Assembly: GCA_029004515.1 (NCBI GenBank)
Contig: JAQVYH010000010.1
Span: 1-45,190, forward strand
Origin: Eubacteriales bacterium
Lineage (GTDB): Bacteria > Bacillota > Clostridia > Monoglobales > UMGS1388
Length of the DNA stretch: 45,190 nt
Reading direction: 5' to 3'
The notes under the pieces are model-generated. The model made no database searches. It worked only from the letters and a program-made list of their open reading frames with translations, and was not told the origin of the DNA. Below are positions 17,633 to 26,994 of the stretch, piece after piece (position 1 is the first letter of the stretch; the number at the start of each line of letters is the position of its first letter). Both the position numbers and the translations under genes were made by a program.

Positions 17633-19132
17633 TTGAACGATAAGTATTTGCTAGAGATGAACAATATAAACAAATCGTTTCCTGGCGTAAAAGCTTTGGA
17701 TAATGCAATGCTGAAGCTAAAAGGTAGCTCGGTACACGCTTTGATGGGTGAAAATGGCGCTGGCAAGTCAACTTTAATGAAGTGTTTATTCGGAGTATAT
17801 AAAAAAGATAGCGGTAATATCATTATAGATAATATCGAAACTAATTTTGACAATCCTAAACAAGCTCTTGATAATGGCGTTACTATGGTTCATCAAGAGC
17901 TCAATCAGGTATTAAAAAGAGATGTAGCAGATAACATCTGGTTGGGTAAATATCCAACAAAATATCGCGTAATTGATCGTCAGAAAATGATAGATGAGAC
18001 ATTAAAAATATTTGATGAATTAGGAATTAAAATAGACCCTAGAGAAAAAATGTCGCAATTATCAGTGTCTGATAGACAAATGGTCGAAATTGCAAAAGCT
18101 GTGAGTTATAATGCGAAAATTTTGGTACTTGATGAGCCTACCTCCTCCCTTAATGGTGAGGAAGTACAGCATTTGTTCAGAATTATTAATAGCCTAAAAG
18201 AAAAAGGCTGTGGCATTATATATATTTCTCACAAAATGGAAGAAATTCTTGAAATATCCGATGAAGTTACAGTTATGAGGGATGGTAAATGGGTATCCAC
18301 CACACCATCCTCACAGCTAACTAATGCACAAATAATAAAAATGATGGTCGGAAGAGATTTAACTAATAGGTTTCCACCTAAAAACAATAAACCGGCAGAA
18401 GTAATACTAGAGATAAGCAACCTATCTGCAAAACAAAAAAATTCTGTAAAAGATGTTTCGTTCGAACTAAAAAAAGGCGAAATATTAGGTATTGCAGGTT
18501 TGGTAGGCTCAAAGAGAACAGAACTGTTAGAACTACTTTTCGGAATGAGAAAGATTTCATTTGGAAATATTAAGCTAGACAACAAAAAAATCACTAATAG
18601 AAGCCCTAAAGAAGCAATCAATAATGGTTTTGCGTTAATTACAGAAGAAAGACGATCAACTGGTATCTTTGCAGGTCTTAGTGTATCGTTTAATTCTGTA
18701 ATTGCAAGCATAAAAGATTACACAAGATATGGCGTGCTCAGCAATAAAAAAATATCAGATGACACACAATGGGTAATATCCAGTATGAAAGTAAAAACCC
18801 CTGGACAAAAGACCCGTATGAAGAATCTATCAGGTGGTAATCAACAAAAGGTAATAATAGGGCGATGGCTTTTAACAAAACCGGAAATTCTCCTTTTAGA
18901 CGAGCCTACCAGAGGTATTGATGTTGGAGCTAAGTATGAGATTTATCAATTAATCATTTCATTAGCTGAAAAAGGGAAAGGCGTTATTATTGTATCTTCT
19001 GAGATGCCTGAAATACTAGGTATATCCGACAGAGTATTAGTAATGTCAAATGGCCGAGTTGCCGGCATAAAAGAAAATGACGGCAATTTAAGTCAGGAAG
19101 AGATAATGACCCTGGCGGCAAAATATGTTTAG
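17633..19132 (+). CDS. mglA: Galactose/methyl galactoside ABC transporter ATPase
   Basis: This tandem ATPase of the CUT2 sugar-import family has 499 residues. The first half has Walker [10 protein letters not shown] (about 38-46), signature [14 protein letters not shown] and Walker [12 protein letters not shown]. The second half has a degenerate Walker A region ([16 protein letters not shown]), signature [16 protein letters not shown] and Walker [16 protein letters not shown]. This asymmetry is normal for MglA and RbsA. The start is TTG 17633 with AAGGTG nine bases upstream. The gene begins 16 bp after mglB and ends 12 bp before mglC, forming a compact operon. Confidence 0.93.
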   Translation: MNDKYLLEMNNINKSFPGVKALDNAMLKLKGSSVHALMGENGAGKSTLMKCLFGVYKKDSGNIIIDNIETNFDNPKQALDNGVTMVHQELNQVLKRDVADNIWLGKYPTKYRVIDRQKMIDETLKIFDELGIKIDPREKMSQLSVSDRQMVEIAKAVSYNAKILVLDEPTSSLNGEEVQHLFRIINSLKEKGCGIIYISHKMEEILEISDEVTVMRDGKWVSTTPSSQLTNAQIIKMMVGRDLTNRFPPKNNKPAEVILEISNLSAKQKNSVKDVSFELKKGEILGIAGLVGSKRTELLELLFGMRKISFGNIKLDNKKITNRSPKEAINNGFALITEERRSTGIFAGLSVSFNSVIASIKDYTRYGVLSNKKISDDTQWVISSMKVKTPGQKTRMKNLSGGNQQKVIIGRWLLTKPEILLLDEPTRGIDVGAKYEIYQLIISLAEKGKGVIIVSSEMPEILGISDRVLVMSNGRVAGIKENDGNLSQEEIMTLAAKYV

Positions 19133-19144
19133 GAGATATTAATT

Positions 19145-20158
19145 ATGGAACAAACTAATAACAAAATTAAAGAGACACTGTTAAACTACTCTTTATATAT
19201 AGTTCTCGGATTCTTAATTTTAGTTGTAATCATCAGGGATCCATCATTTATCTCTGTTAAAAATATTACTAATATTTTAAGCCAAGCATCAACACGAGGC
19301 ATACTGGCATTAGGTGTTGCAGGACTAATCGTATTGCAAGGTACTGACCTGTCTGTTGGTAGGGTTTTGGGTCTGGCGGCGATTATTTCTGCTTCTTTAT
19401 TACAATCAACTACCTATGCATCCAGAATGTATCCAAACCTACCAGCTCTCCCACTAATACTACCTCTTATTATTGCAATATTTGTTGGTGGAATATTTGG
19501 ACTTATAAACGGATTTGGTGTAGCAAAATTAAAAGTACACGCTTTTATTATAACACTGGGAACACAGCTAATTGCATATGGTGTATCCTGTATATACATT
19601 GATAGACCGCCATTAGGTGCCCAGCCGATTGCAAATTTAGACGATAGATATGTTAATCTTGTTACGGGTAGTTTTAATATATTTGGCTTAGAATTACCAT
19701 TTCTAATTCTGTATCTTTTTATTATTGCATCTATAATTTGGTTTATGTGGAATAAAACAACCCTTGGTAAGAATATGTTTGCTATTGGTGGTAATCCTGA
19801 TGCTGCTGCAGTATCAGGTGTAAATTTAGCAAAGAACATTATGCTTATATTCATAATATCTGGACTATTGTACGGACTTGCAGGCTTTCTTGAGGCAGGG
19901 CGAGTCGGGTCAGCAACGAGTAATACCGGTATAAACTATGAGCTTGATGCTATTTCCGCCTGTGTAGTAGGTGGTGTATCTTTCTCTGGCGGCGTGGGTA
20001 CAATACCGGGCGTGCTGATAGGAACAATCATTTTACAATTCATAAATTATGGATTAAATTTCATAGGAATTAGTCCATATTGGCAGTATATAATTAAAGG
20101 ACTTATAATAATTCTTGCTGTATCAATTGATGTTAGAAAATATCTTGAGAAAAAATAA
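19145..20158 (+). CDS. mglC: Galactose ABC transporter permease
   Basis: This CUT2-family permease of 337 residues has about ten membrane segments. The conserved loop GLINGFGVAKLKVHAFIITLGT (about 119-141) and the C-terminal ACVVGGVSFSGGVGTIPGVLIG segment are typical of MglC and RbsC permeases. With MglB and MglA it completes a galactose/glucose importer. AGGAG precedes ATG 19145. The operon ends in a strong terminator. No sugar-utilisation enzyme or sugar regulator is next to it. Confidence 0.92.
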   Translation: MEQTNNKIKETLLNYSLYIVLGFLILVVIIRDPSFISVKNITNILSQASTRGILALGVAGLIVLQGTDLSVGRVLGLAAIISASLLQSTTYASRMYPNLPALPLILPLIIAIFVGGIFGLINGFGVAKLKVHAFIITLGTQLIAYGVSCIYIDRPPLGAQPIANLDDRYVNLVTGSFNIFGLELPFLILYLFIIASIIWFMWNKTTLGKNMFAIGGNPDAAAVSGVNLAKNIMLIFIISGLLYGLAGFLEAGRVGSATSNTGINYELDAISACVVGGVSFSGGVGTIPGVLIGTIILQFINYGLNFIGISPYWQYIIKGLIIILAVSIDVRKYLEKK

Positions 20159-20217
20159 AAAAAGGGGCTGTAGCAAAACAATTTTTACAATCGGGTTGAC
20201 TACAGCCCCTTTTTAGG
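20159..20217. terminator. Bidirectional terminator after mglC
   Basis: GGGGCTGTAG and CTACAGCCCC pair across a ~32-base loop and are flanked by A and T runs on both sides, so the element can stop transcription in both directions. Confidence 0.82.
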
Positions 20218-20295
20218 ACTGACGAAAAATGTGCGCTAAAACCTTCATATCGCACTTTTGCTATGCAAAACACTTGCGTTCAGGCACTTAGTTGC

Positions 20296-20317
20296 AACAT
20301 TTACTATAGTAAATGTT
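20296..20317. repeat. 22-bp perfect palindrome downstream of paaK
   Basis: The half-site AACATTTACTA is followed at once by its exact reverse complement. It lies in the ~160-bp gap between the mglC terminator and the paaK stop. There is no T run after it, so it could be a protein-binding site or an RNA hairpin at the paaK 3' end. Confidence 0.55.
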
Positions 20318-20377
20318 TTACAGGATGAAGTTTGTTCATACAATAGGTCTGCGCATTTTGCTACATCCCCTTTTGTA

Positions 20378-21685
20378 TTAGTCATGAAGCTTTCTCTTAT
20401 CGACAACTCTAACAGCTTTACCTTCGCTTCTTTGTATAGTTTTAGGTGGAACAAGGTGAACCTTGGCACTAATACCAAGCATCTTCTGCATTTCTGCAGC
20501 AAGGGCCTTTTCCTTTTCCATAATGTCCTTTACTGTATCTGAGAACTGCTCTGGTGGAAGTTCAACGTTTACATCAAGAGTATCTGTGTTATTAATACGG
20601 TCTATTTCGATCTGATAATTAGGTGTATATCCCTCAGCAAGAAGAACAGTTTCAATCTGTGATGGGAATACATTTACACCTCTTATAATAAGCATATCAT
20701 CGCTTCTACCCATTGGTTTGGTCATTTTAATAAGCGTTCTGCCGCAGGAGCATTTCTCTCTTGAAAGAACACAAATATCACGAGTTCTGTATCTAAGAAG
20801 TGGGAATGCTTCCTTTGTGATACTGGTGAAAACAAGTTCACCTTTTGAACCTTCAGGAAGTACTTCACCTGTATCTGGGTCAATAATTTCGGCGATAAAG
20901 TGGTCTTCATTAATATGCATACCAGTCTGTTCGCAGCATTCATAAGCTACTCCAGGACCACTTGTTTCTGTGAGTCCATAAATATCATAAGCCTTGATTC
21001 CAAGTGTTTTTTCAATGTCTTTACGCATTGCTTCTGTCCAAGGTTCAGCACCGAAAATTCCATATTTAAGGCTATTATCATCACCGGTAAGACCTAGTTC
21101 GTGTAAAGACTCTCCAATATATGCTGCGTATGATGGTGTACAGCATAAAATTGTGGCATTAAGATCCTGCATAAATTGGATTTGTCTATCTGTATTTCCG
21201 GATGACATTGGAAGTGTAAGGCATCCTACTTTGTGAGAACCACCATTAAGGCCAAATCCGCCTGTAAACAAGCCATATCCGTATGCAACCTGGCATATAT
21301 CATCTTTAGTACCACCAACTGCAACAATTGCTCTTGCACAGCAATCTTCCCACAGCTCAATATCGTTTTGTGTGTAAAAAGCTACTACTCTTGTACCAGT
21401 TGTACCACTTGTAGAATGGATTCTGACACAATCTTTTAGTGGAACAGCAAGGAGTCCATATGGATAAGCATCTCTTAAATCAGATTTCGAAAGGAATGGC
21501 AATTTATGCAAATCTTCGATTCCTTTAATGTCATCTGGTTTTACACCCTGTTCATCCATAAGATTTCTGTAGTACTCTACATTCTCGTACACATGCTTGA
21601 CCTGTTTGACCAATCTTTCGCTCTGTAGAGCCTTAATTGTCTCAAGGGATGCAGTTTCGATCTCTTTCTGGTAATAATTTGCCAT
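20378..21685 (-). CDS. paaK: Phenylacetate-CoA ligase
   Basis: This 435-residue adenylate-forming enzyme makes phenylacetyl-CoA (or an aryl-acetyl-CoA analogue) from the acid, CoA and ATP. The phosphate-binding loop HSTSGTTGTRV is at about 90-100. YGLTETSGPG and LLRYRTRDI are the adenine and hinge motifs, and LIIRGVNVFPSQIE is typical of PaaK. In anaerobic Clostridia such enzymes often accompany oxidation of aromatic amino acids by indolepyruvate-type oxidoreductases, but none is next door. Start ATG 21685 has GGGAGG before it; a TTG at 21700 is unlikely. A T-box leader controls it (see below), with a Phe specifier. Confidence 0.92.
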   Translation of the reverse strand: MANYYQKEIETASLETIKALQSERLVKQVKHVYENVEYYRNLMDEQGVKPDDIKGIEDLHKLPFLSKSDLRDAYPYGLLAVPLKDCVRIHSTSGTTGTRVVAFYTQNDIELWEDCCARAIVAVGGTKDDICQVAYGYGLFTGGFGLNGGSHKVGCLTLPMSSGNTDRQIQFMQDLNATILCCTPSYAAYIGESLHELGLTGDDNSLKYGIFGAEPWTEAMRKDIEKTLGIKAYDIYGLTETSGPGVAYECCEQTGMHINEDHFIAEIIDPDTGEVLPEGSKGELVFTSITKEAFPLLRYRTRDICVLSREKCSCGRTLIKMTKPMGRSDDMLIIRGVNVFPSQIETVLLAEGYTPNYQIEIDRINNTDTLDVNVELPPEQFSDTVKDIMEKEKALAAEMQKMLGISAKVHLVPPKTIQRSEGKAVRVVDKRKLHD

Positions 21686-21711
21686 AGTCTTTCCTCCCAA
21701 ATTATTAGGGA

Positions 21712-21975
21712 CAAAAAAATCGCCCCCAGATTTTATCTGAGGACGAGTTAAACCCGTGATACCACCTCAATTTACAACCGTCTCGCAACGGTTGCCTCGC
21801 CGGGTACAATCAATACCCTTATGCTGTTACGGGCACTCCCGTCTACCTCTACTAGAAACTTTCAAGGAGAAGCTCTCAAGATGAATTCACCTTCTCTATT
21901 GCAACTGTCTCGCACCATACGACAGCTCTCTCAATGCCATTCAAGAGGTTACTTGTTCTTGGTCATAGCTTTTTA
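21712..21975 (-). promoter_or_regulatory. T-box riboswitch leader, probable Phe specifier, upstream of paaK
   Basis: Read on the - strand, the leader begins with a Stem I (AAAGCTATGACCAAGAACAAGTAA), continues through GGTGCGAGACAG and reaches a specifier loop GGTGAA-TTC-ATC (codon at 21885-21883), reading UUC = Phe. The T-box core AGGTGGTATCACGGG is at about 21753-21767; its UGGU would pair with the ACCA end of an uncharged tRNA whose discriminator base is A, as in tRNA-Phe. The terminator follows. Uncharged tRNA-Phe should allow read-through into paaK. The specifier was placed by eye; other frames of the loop would read differently. Confidence 0.88.
21714..21746 (-). terminator. T-box terminator before paaK
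   Basis: On the - strand CGTCCTCAGAT pairs with ATCTGGGGGCG around a short loop, then ATTTTTTT. It competes with the antiterminator that contains the T-box core. Confidence 0.87.
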
Positions 21976-21979
21976 AAGA

Positions 21980-22008
21980 ATTATATCATTACTTAATTTA
22001 AAAGTCAA
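21980..22008 (-). promoter_or_regulatory. Sigma-A promoter of the T-box/paaK transcript
   Basis: TTGACT (22003-22008) and TATAAT (21980-21985) are 17 bp apart on the - strand, placing the transcript start just before Stem I. Confidence 0.8.
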
Positions 22009-22037
22009 TGGTTATAAACAAAATAATATATTCTTAA

Positions 22038-22946
22038 TTATTTGTCAAACAAAGCCTTAACAAAGTCCTTAGGATCAAATGGTAATAAATCATCAATCTG
22101 CTCACCTACACCTACAAATCTAACAGGAATATTCTGTTCGGACTTTATTGCAATTACTATACCACCCTTTGCGGTACCATCAAGCTTTGTAAGTACAATA
22201 CCAGTAATGTCAGCTACTTCGCCAAATAGCTTTGCCTGGCTTAAGGCGTTTTGACCTGTTGTTGAATCTAAAACCAAAAATGTTTCGTGAATGGCATCTG
22301 GAGTTTCTCTATCAATAACACTTTGAATCTTTCTGAGCTCATCCATAAGATTCTTTTTATTATGAAGCCTTCCAGCTGTATCACAAAGAACAACATCAAT
22401 TCCTCTTGCCTTGGCAGAGCTAAGTGCGTCGAAAACAACAGCGGCAGGATCACTGCCCTCTTGTTGCTTTACTATTGGAACATCACATCTTTCTGCCCAC
22501 ACAGCAAGCTGGTCAATAGCTGCCGCTCTGAAAGTATCAGCGGCTGCAAGCATTACCTTTTTTCCTTGGGACTTATAGTAGCTGGCAAGCTTACCAATTG
22601 TTGTAGTTTTGCCAACACCATTTACACCGATAACAGAGATTACGAGGAGTTTTCCATCGGTATCTTCCAGTGGCTCCTCTTCCATCATTTCGCTAACAAT
22701 CTCTGCGATGGCTCCATCCAGTTCATCACTTTCAGTTAAGTGTTCTTCTTTTACCTTTTCGCGTAGCTTTTCGATAATTTTTGAAGAGGTTTCTACACCG
22801 ACATCAGACATTATAAGAACTTCTTCTAGTTCCTCATACAGTTCTTCGTCAATTTTCTTAAAGTATTTAAAAACCTCATTAGTTCTTTCAGATATAACAC
22901 TTTTGGTCTTTGTAAGACCATTTTTTAATTTATCAAAAAATGACAC
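22038..22946 (-). CDS. ftsY: Signal recognition particle receptor FtsY
   Basis: FtsY is the membrane-associated SRP receptor GTPase that delivers ribosomes to the translocon. The 302-residue protein has the N domain (about 1-95) and the G domain with G1 GVNGVGKT (107-114), AADTFRAAAIDQL, G3 DTAGR near 189 and G4 TKLDGTAKGG near 250. The acidic A domain of enterobacterial FtsY is absent, as usual in Firmicutes. Start GTG 22946 overlaps the smc stop (TAGTG), so translation is coupled. It is the last gene of the nifS-thiI-pncC-smc-ftsY run. Confidence 0.97.
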   Translation of the reverse strand: MSFFDKLKNGLTKTKSVISERTNEVFKYFKKIDEELYEELEEVLIMSDVGVETSSKIIEKLREKVKEEHLTESDELDGAIAEIVSEMMEEEPLEDTDGKLLVISVIGVNGVGKTTTIGKLASYYKSQGKKVMLAAADTFRAAAIDQLAVWAERCDVPIVKQQEGSDPAAVVFDALSSAKARGIDVVLCDTAGRLHNKKNLMDELRKIQSVIDRETPDAIHETFLVLDSTTGQNALSQAKLFGEVADITGIVLTKLDGTAKGGIVIAIKSEQNIPVRFVGVGEQIDDLLPFDPKDFVKALFDK

Positions 22947-25900
22947 TACCTTACAACCTCCTCAAGGTTAAGTTCAAGCACACTTGATACACCTTTCTCC
23001 TGCATTGTAACACCATATAACATGTTAGAAAGTTCCATTGTGCCTCGTTTATGAGTAATAAGTACAAACTGAGTTTTGTCGCTGAATTTCTTGATATAGT
23101 TAGCATAACGTGTTACATTAACATCATCAAGTGCAGCATCGATCTCGTCGAGAATACAGAATGGTGTAGGTCTTACTTTAAGAATAGCTAATAGTAGAGC
23201 TATAGCTGTAAGAGCTTTTTCACCACCGGAAAGAAGCTGCATATTTTGTAATTGCTTTCCTGCAGGCTGAACATCAATTTCAATACCGCTTTCAAGCACA
23301 TCATCTGGGTTAGAAAGACGAAGTGATGCTCTTCCTCCCTCAAATAATTCTGCAAAAACCTTGTTGAATTCACTATCGATGGTTTCAAACTGCTCGGAGA
23401 ATATCTTCTTGATAACAGATTGCATTTCTGAAATAACCTTTTCAAGGTCTAGCTTTGCTTTAACTAAGTCATTGCGCTGTGTATCAAGGAACTCATATCT
23501 TTCGCTTACATTCTTGTATTCTTCAATAGCATCAACATTAACATTTCCAAGACCACGGATTAATCCTTTTAATTCGTTTACTCGTCTTTGTGCCTTGTGA
23601 TAAGAGCCAATATCAGTTCTGTATTTTTCAGCCTCTGTAAGTGTAAGCTCATATTCATCCCATAGCTTATTAACTATATTTTCAAGTTCAAATTCAGCTT
23701 TGGCACTGCGATTTTCAAGTCTGGCAAGGTCCTGCTTAACTAGCATAAGCTGTTCCATCTTTTCCTTGGACTTATCGCGCTTTGCTTTAACTTCCTCGTC
23801 AGTTGCCTTTCTGCTTTCTACAGCTTGTTTTGTTGATTCTACAAGTTCCAACAGTAGTTCATCCTGATCAGATATCTGTGAATTTTTAAATTCAATATCC
23901 TGTTCAAACTCTTCGATTTCTTCGTTTGACTCTTCAATTTCTAATGATTTAGCCTCAATCGATGCCTTTTCAGCCTCAATCTGTACTTCTATCATTCTCT
24001 GTTTTTCAAAGAGCATAGAGATATCCTTTTGAACATCAGAAAGTTCAATTCTAAGGTTAACTTGTTCTGTCTTAAGCTGTTCCTTCTTAGTTGCAGTTCC
24101 TTCTCCACCAATCTTAATAGCCTCAGCCTTGCTTCTCATTATTTCGATTTCATTTTCAGCAAGTTCTATAGCATATTTAAGCTTGGATTCCATAGCAACC
24201 ATCTCAGCGTTGGCTTCTTCGATTAACCCCTTTTCTTTGTTTAGAGAATACACTACACTTATCGAATCATCGTATAGCTGCTGAAGATGTGTTTGCTCTA
24301 CAGATAAAAGCATAGATTTAGCTTCTGCTTCGCGAAGAGTAGCTGATACCTTATCATATTCAATTTCTAATGTTGTAAGTGACAACTGGGTTGTTTCAAT
24401 AGTATTCTTAAGAATTTCTATAGCTTTCTGCGCGGTATCCATCTTCTTTTGAAGTTCTTTAATTTCAGATGCTCTGGTAAAAATTCCAGCAGATAGATTC
24501 TTACTACCACCTGAAATAGTACCGCCTGGAGCTAACAATTCACCATTAAGTGTTACTATTCTGAACTTATATTTGTATTTTGATGCAGCCTTCACAGCAT
24601 TATCAATATTATCAAACACTGCAATCCTTCCAAGTAAGCTGCGAGCAATACCATTATATAGATTGTCACATTCTACAAGATTAGATGCAATGTCGATATA
24701 ACCATCGCATTTATCTACGTCCTTTTCGTGGATAGAATCACCTGAAGCAGTGCTTAAAGGAAGAAACGTTGCTCTTCCTCCATTAGTGGATTTGAGATAT
24801 TCGATAGCTTTCTTTGCATCATCTTCAGATTGAGTAACTACAAACTGCATTGATGAGCCAAGTGCTGTTTCAATTGCAGTGCTATATTCCCTCGATACAG
24901 TAATAAGGCTAGCCACTGTACCGAGTATTTTAGCCGACTGTAGTTCTGACTTTGACGCGCGCATTACAGATTTTACGCTACGGCTATATCCTTCGTAGTC
25001 TTTTTCCATATCTGAAAGCATTCTGAATCTTGCGCCATTTTCATTAAGAGCATTTTCAAGAATTCGTAACTTGTCATATGAATCTTTAAGGTCTTCTCTT
25101 GCTTTTTCTAATTTGCTGCCTGTTGTGGAATTGAGCTTTTTATATTCTTCTACAAAAGAGTTGTTCTCGGTGATTTTATCATCATTCTCTTCAAGTTCTC
25201 TCTTTCGTTCATCTATAAGCTCTTCTTTAGGAGTTATTTCAGCTAGTATAGTATTAATTCTGGATTCATTAGCAGACAATTGTGCTGTAATATTACCACG
25301 CTCTGTGCGCAATTCTGTAAGCCCGTTCATAAGAGCTATGATTTCATTTTGAGCATTCTCAAGATTGCCCATATCCTGTTGGGTAACCTCTTCTACAGCC
25401 TTGAGTTCATTATCTAAAAGTGAAATTCTTGCAATTAATTCCTTTTCCTTTGATTTTAGCTCATTATTATTTAGCTCATCACCATTTGCTGCAATTAAAT
25501 CTTCGATATGCTTGTGAGATACCTGAATTTCGTCTTTTAAGCGTTGAACGGTTTGTTTTTTAAAATCCATCTTGTTTTTTATAAACTCTATTTCTGAGAG
25601 GATTTCATGCTGCTTTTCACGAGTTTCCTGTTCTTTTGCGCGAAGCATTTCTGCCTGTTCATCGCTTAACTTTGATTTCTCGTATAACCTTACAATTTCT
25701 TCTTCTATCAGCTTTATTTCAACCTCTATATCATTAGAGCTTGCTAAAACCTCGTCATATACTTTTTTAGCTTCATTTGCAGCTACAGTAAAACGATCTA
25801 CACCTTCAAGGAAGGTATTGACTTCCAAACCTTTAAGCTCTTCTTTATATATCAGATATTGTTTAGCTTTTTCAGATTGTTCTTGTAGCGGTGCAATCTG

Positions 25901-26500
25901 ATTCTCAAGTTCAATAATAATATCATTTATACGAGTTAGATTATCCTGAGTATGTCCAAGCTTTCTTTCTGCTTCTTCTTTCCTGTATCTGTATTTAGAC
26001 ACACCAGCAGCTTCCTCAAACATCTGTCTTCTGTCTTCGGAACGAATAGATAGAATCTCATCAATTTTACCCTGACCAATAATGGAATATCCATCTCTAC
26101 CAAGACCAGTGTCCATGAATAGTTCATGAATCTGCTTTAGTCTGCAAGGAGTTTTGTTGATAAAATATTCACTTTCACCTGAGCGATAAAGCCTTCTTGT
26201 AATGGTGATTTCGGCATAGTCTGATGCAAGAATGCCAGCTGAGTTATCTATAGTAAGCGATACCTCTGCAAATCCAACGGATTTTCTTGCTTTAGTACCT
26301 GCAAAGATAATATCCTGCATATTACCACCACGAAGGGATTTTACGCTCTGTTCGCCCATAACCCATCTGACAGCATCAGAAATATTACTCTTACCACTGC
26401 CATTAGGGCCAACGATAGAAGTAATACCATCTATAAAGTTTAGTTCAGTTTTATCTGCAAAGGATTTAAAGCCTTGTGCCTCTAATTTTTTTAAATACAA
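22946..26500 (-). CDS. smc: Chromosome segregation protein SMC
   Basis: SMC forms a condensin ring with ScpA and ScpB that compacts and separates chromosomes. At 1184 residues it is full length. The N-terminal head has Walker A GPNGSGKS (31-38) and the Q-loop region; two long coiled coils (about 165-500 and 670-1020) flank the hinge (about 515-635, with GTVASLITV and GGRATFLPL). The C-terminal head has LSGGEKALTAIALLLA and Walker B CILDEIDAALDDVN. Start TTG 26500 follows AGGAGG by eight bases and gives the canonical MYLKKLE N-terminus. scpA and scpB are not in the window. Confidence 0.97.
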   Translation of the reverse strand: MYLKKLEAQGFKSFADKTELNFIDGITSIVGPNGSGKSNISDAVRWVMGEQSVKSLRGGNMQDIIFAGTKARKSVGFAEVSLTIDNSAGILASDYAEITITRRLYRSGESEYFINKTPCRLKQIHELFMDTGLGRDGYSIIGQGKIDEILSIRSEDRRQMFEEAAGVSKYRYRKEEAERKLGHTQDNLTRINDIIIELENQIAPLQEQSEKAKQYLIYKEELKGLEVNTFLEGVDRFTVAANEAKKVYDEVLASSNDIEVEIKLIEEEIVRLYEKSKLSDEQAEMLRAKEQETREKQHEILSEIEFIKNKMDFKKQTVQRLKDEIQVSHKHIEDLIAANGDELNNNELKSKEKELIARISLLDNELKAVEEVTQQDMGNLENAQNEIIALMNGLTELRTERGNITAQLSANESRINTILAEITPKEELIDERKRELEENDDKITENNSFVEEYKKLNSTTGSKLEKAREDLKDSYDKLRILENALNENGARFRMLSDMEKDYEGYSRSVKSVMRASKSELQSAKILGTVASLITVSREYSTAIETALGSSMQFVVTQSEDDAKKAIEYLKSTNGGRATFLPLSTASGDSIHEKDVDKCDGYIDIASNLVECDNLYNGIARSLLGRIAVFDNIDNAVKAASKYKYKFRIVTLNGELLAPGGTISGGSKNLSAGIFTRASEIKELQKKMDTAQKAIEILKNTIETTQLSLTTLEIEYDKVSATLREAEAKSMLLSVEQTHLQQLYDDSISVVYSLNKEKGLIEEANAEMVAMESKLKYAIELAENEIEIMRSKAEAIKIGGEGTATKKEQLKTEQVNLRIELSDVQKDISMLFEKQRMIEVQIEAEKASIEAKSLEIEESNEEIEEFEQDIEFKNSQISDQDELLLELVESTKQAVESRKATDEEVKAKRDKSKEKMEQLMLVKQDLARLENRSAKAEFELENIVNKLWDEYELTLTEAEKYRTDIGSYHKAQRRVNELKGLIRGLGNVNVDAIEEYKNVSERYEFLDTQRNDLVKAKLDLEKVISEMQSVIKKIFSEQFETIDSEFNKVFAELFEGGRASLRLSNPDDVLESGIEIDVQPAGKQLQNMQLLSGGEKALTAIALLLAILKVRPTPFCILDEIDAALDDVNVTRYANYIKKFSDKTQFVLITHKRGTMELSNMLYGVTMQEKGVSSVLELNLEEVVR

Positions 26501-26532
26501 AGCTACACCCTCCTATTTCTAAAATTTATCCT

Positions 26533-26994
26533 CTAATTATAGCATTTATTGACATGATTTACAACCATCTCTATAGCTTTTTCAACAGTTTTATGGCGAA
26601 TTTCTGTTCGATCACCATCAAGATTCAACTGATAGTATATATGCTCGAATTTACTACATAGAGAAATGTAAACAAGTCCGACAGGTTTATCCTTTGTTCC
26701 CCCGTCAGGACCTGCTATTCCTGTAATAGAAACGCCAATATCAGATTGTGCTTTATCCATAACCCCTTTTGACATTTCAAGTGCTGTTTCTTTGCTTACA
26801 GCACCAAAGCTGTGAAGAGTATCGTTATTTACACCTATAAGTTGATTTTTTGCATCATTTGAGTAGGTGACAAAGCCCATATCAAAAACAGATGAAGAAC
26901 CTGCAAAGCTTGTAATATATGATGCTAAAAGTCCGCCGGTACACGATTCTGCAGTTGAAATTTTTAGATTATGGTTTAATAACAATTCAATCAT
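26533..26994 (-). CDS. pncC: Stand-alone CinA C-terminal (PncC, nicotinamide-nucleotide amidase)
   Basis: The 153-residue protein is the CinA C-terminal domain only. This domain deamidates nicotinamide mononucleotide to nicotinate mononucleotide, recycling NAD. Its motifs are TAESCTGGLLASYIT (about 14-28), MGFVTYSNDAK and TGIAGPDGGTKDKPVGLVYI. The COG1058 N-terminal domain found in full CinA is missing, which is normal for PncC. Its ATG overlaps the thiI stop by one base, and smc follows 32 bp later, so it sits inside the nifS-thiI-smc-ftsY run. Confidence 0.9.
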   Translation of the reverse strand: MIELLLNHNLKISTAESCTGGLLASYITSFAGSSSVFDMGFVTYSNDAKNQLIGVNNDTLHSFGAVSKETALEMSKGVMDKAQSDIGVSITGIAGPDGGTKDKPVGLVYISLCSKFEHIYYQLNLDGDRTEIRHKTVEKAIEMVVNHVNKCYN

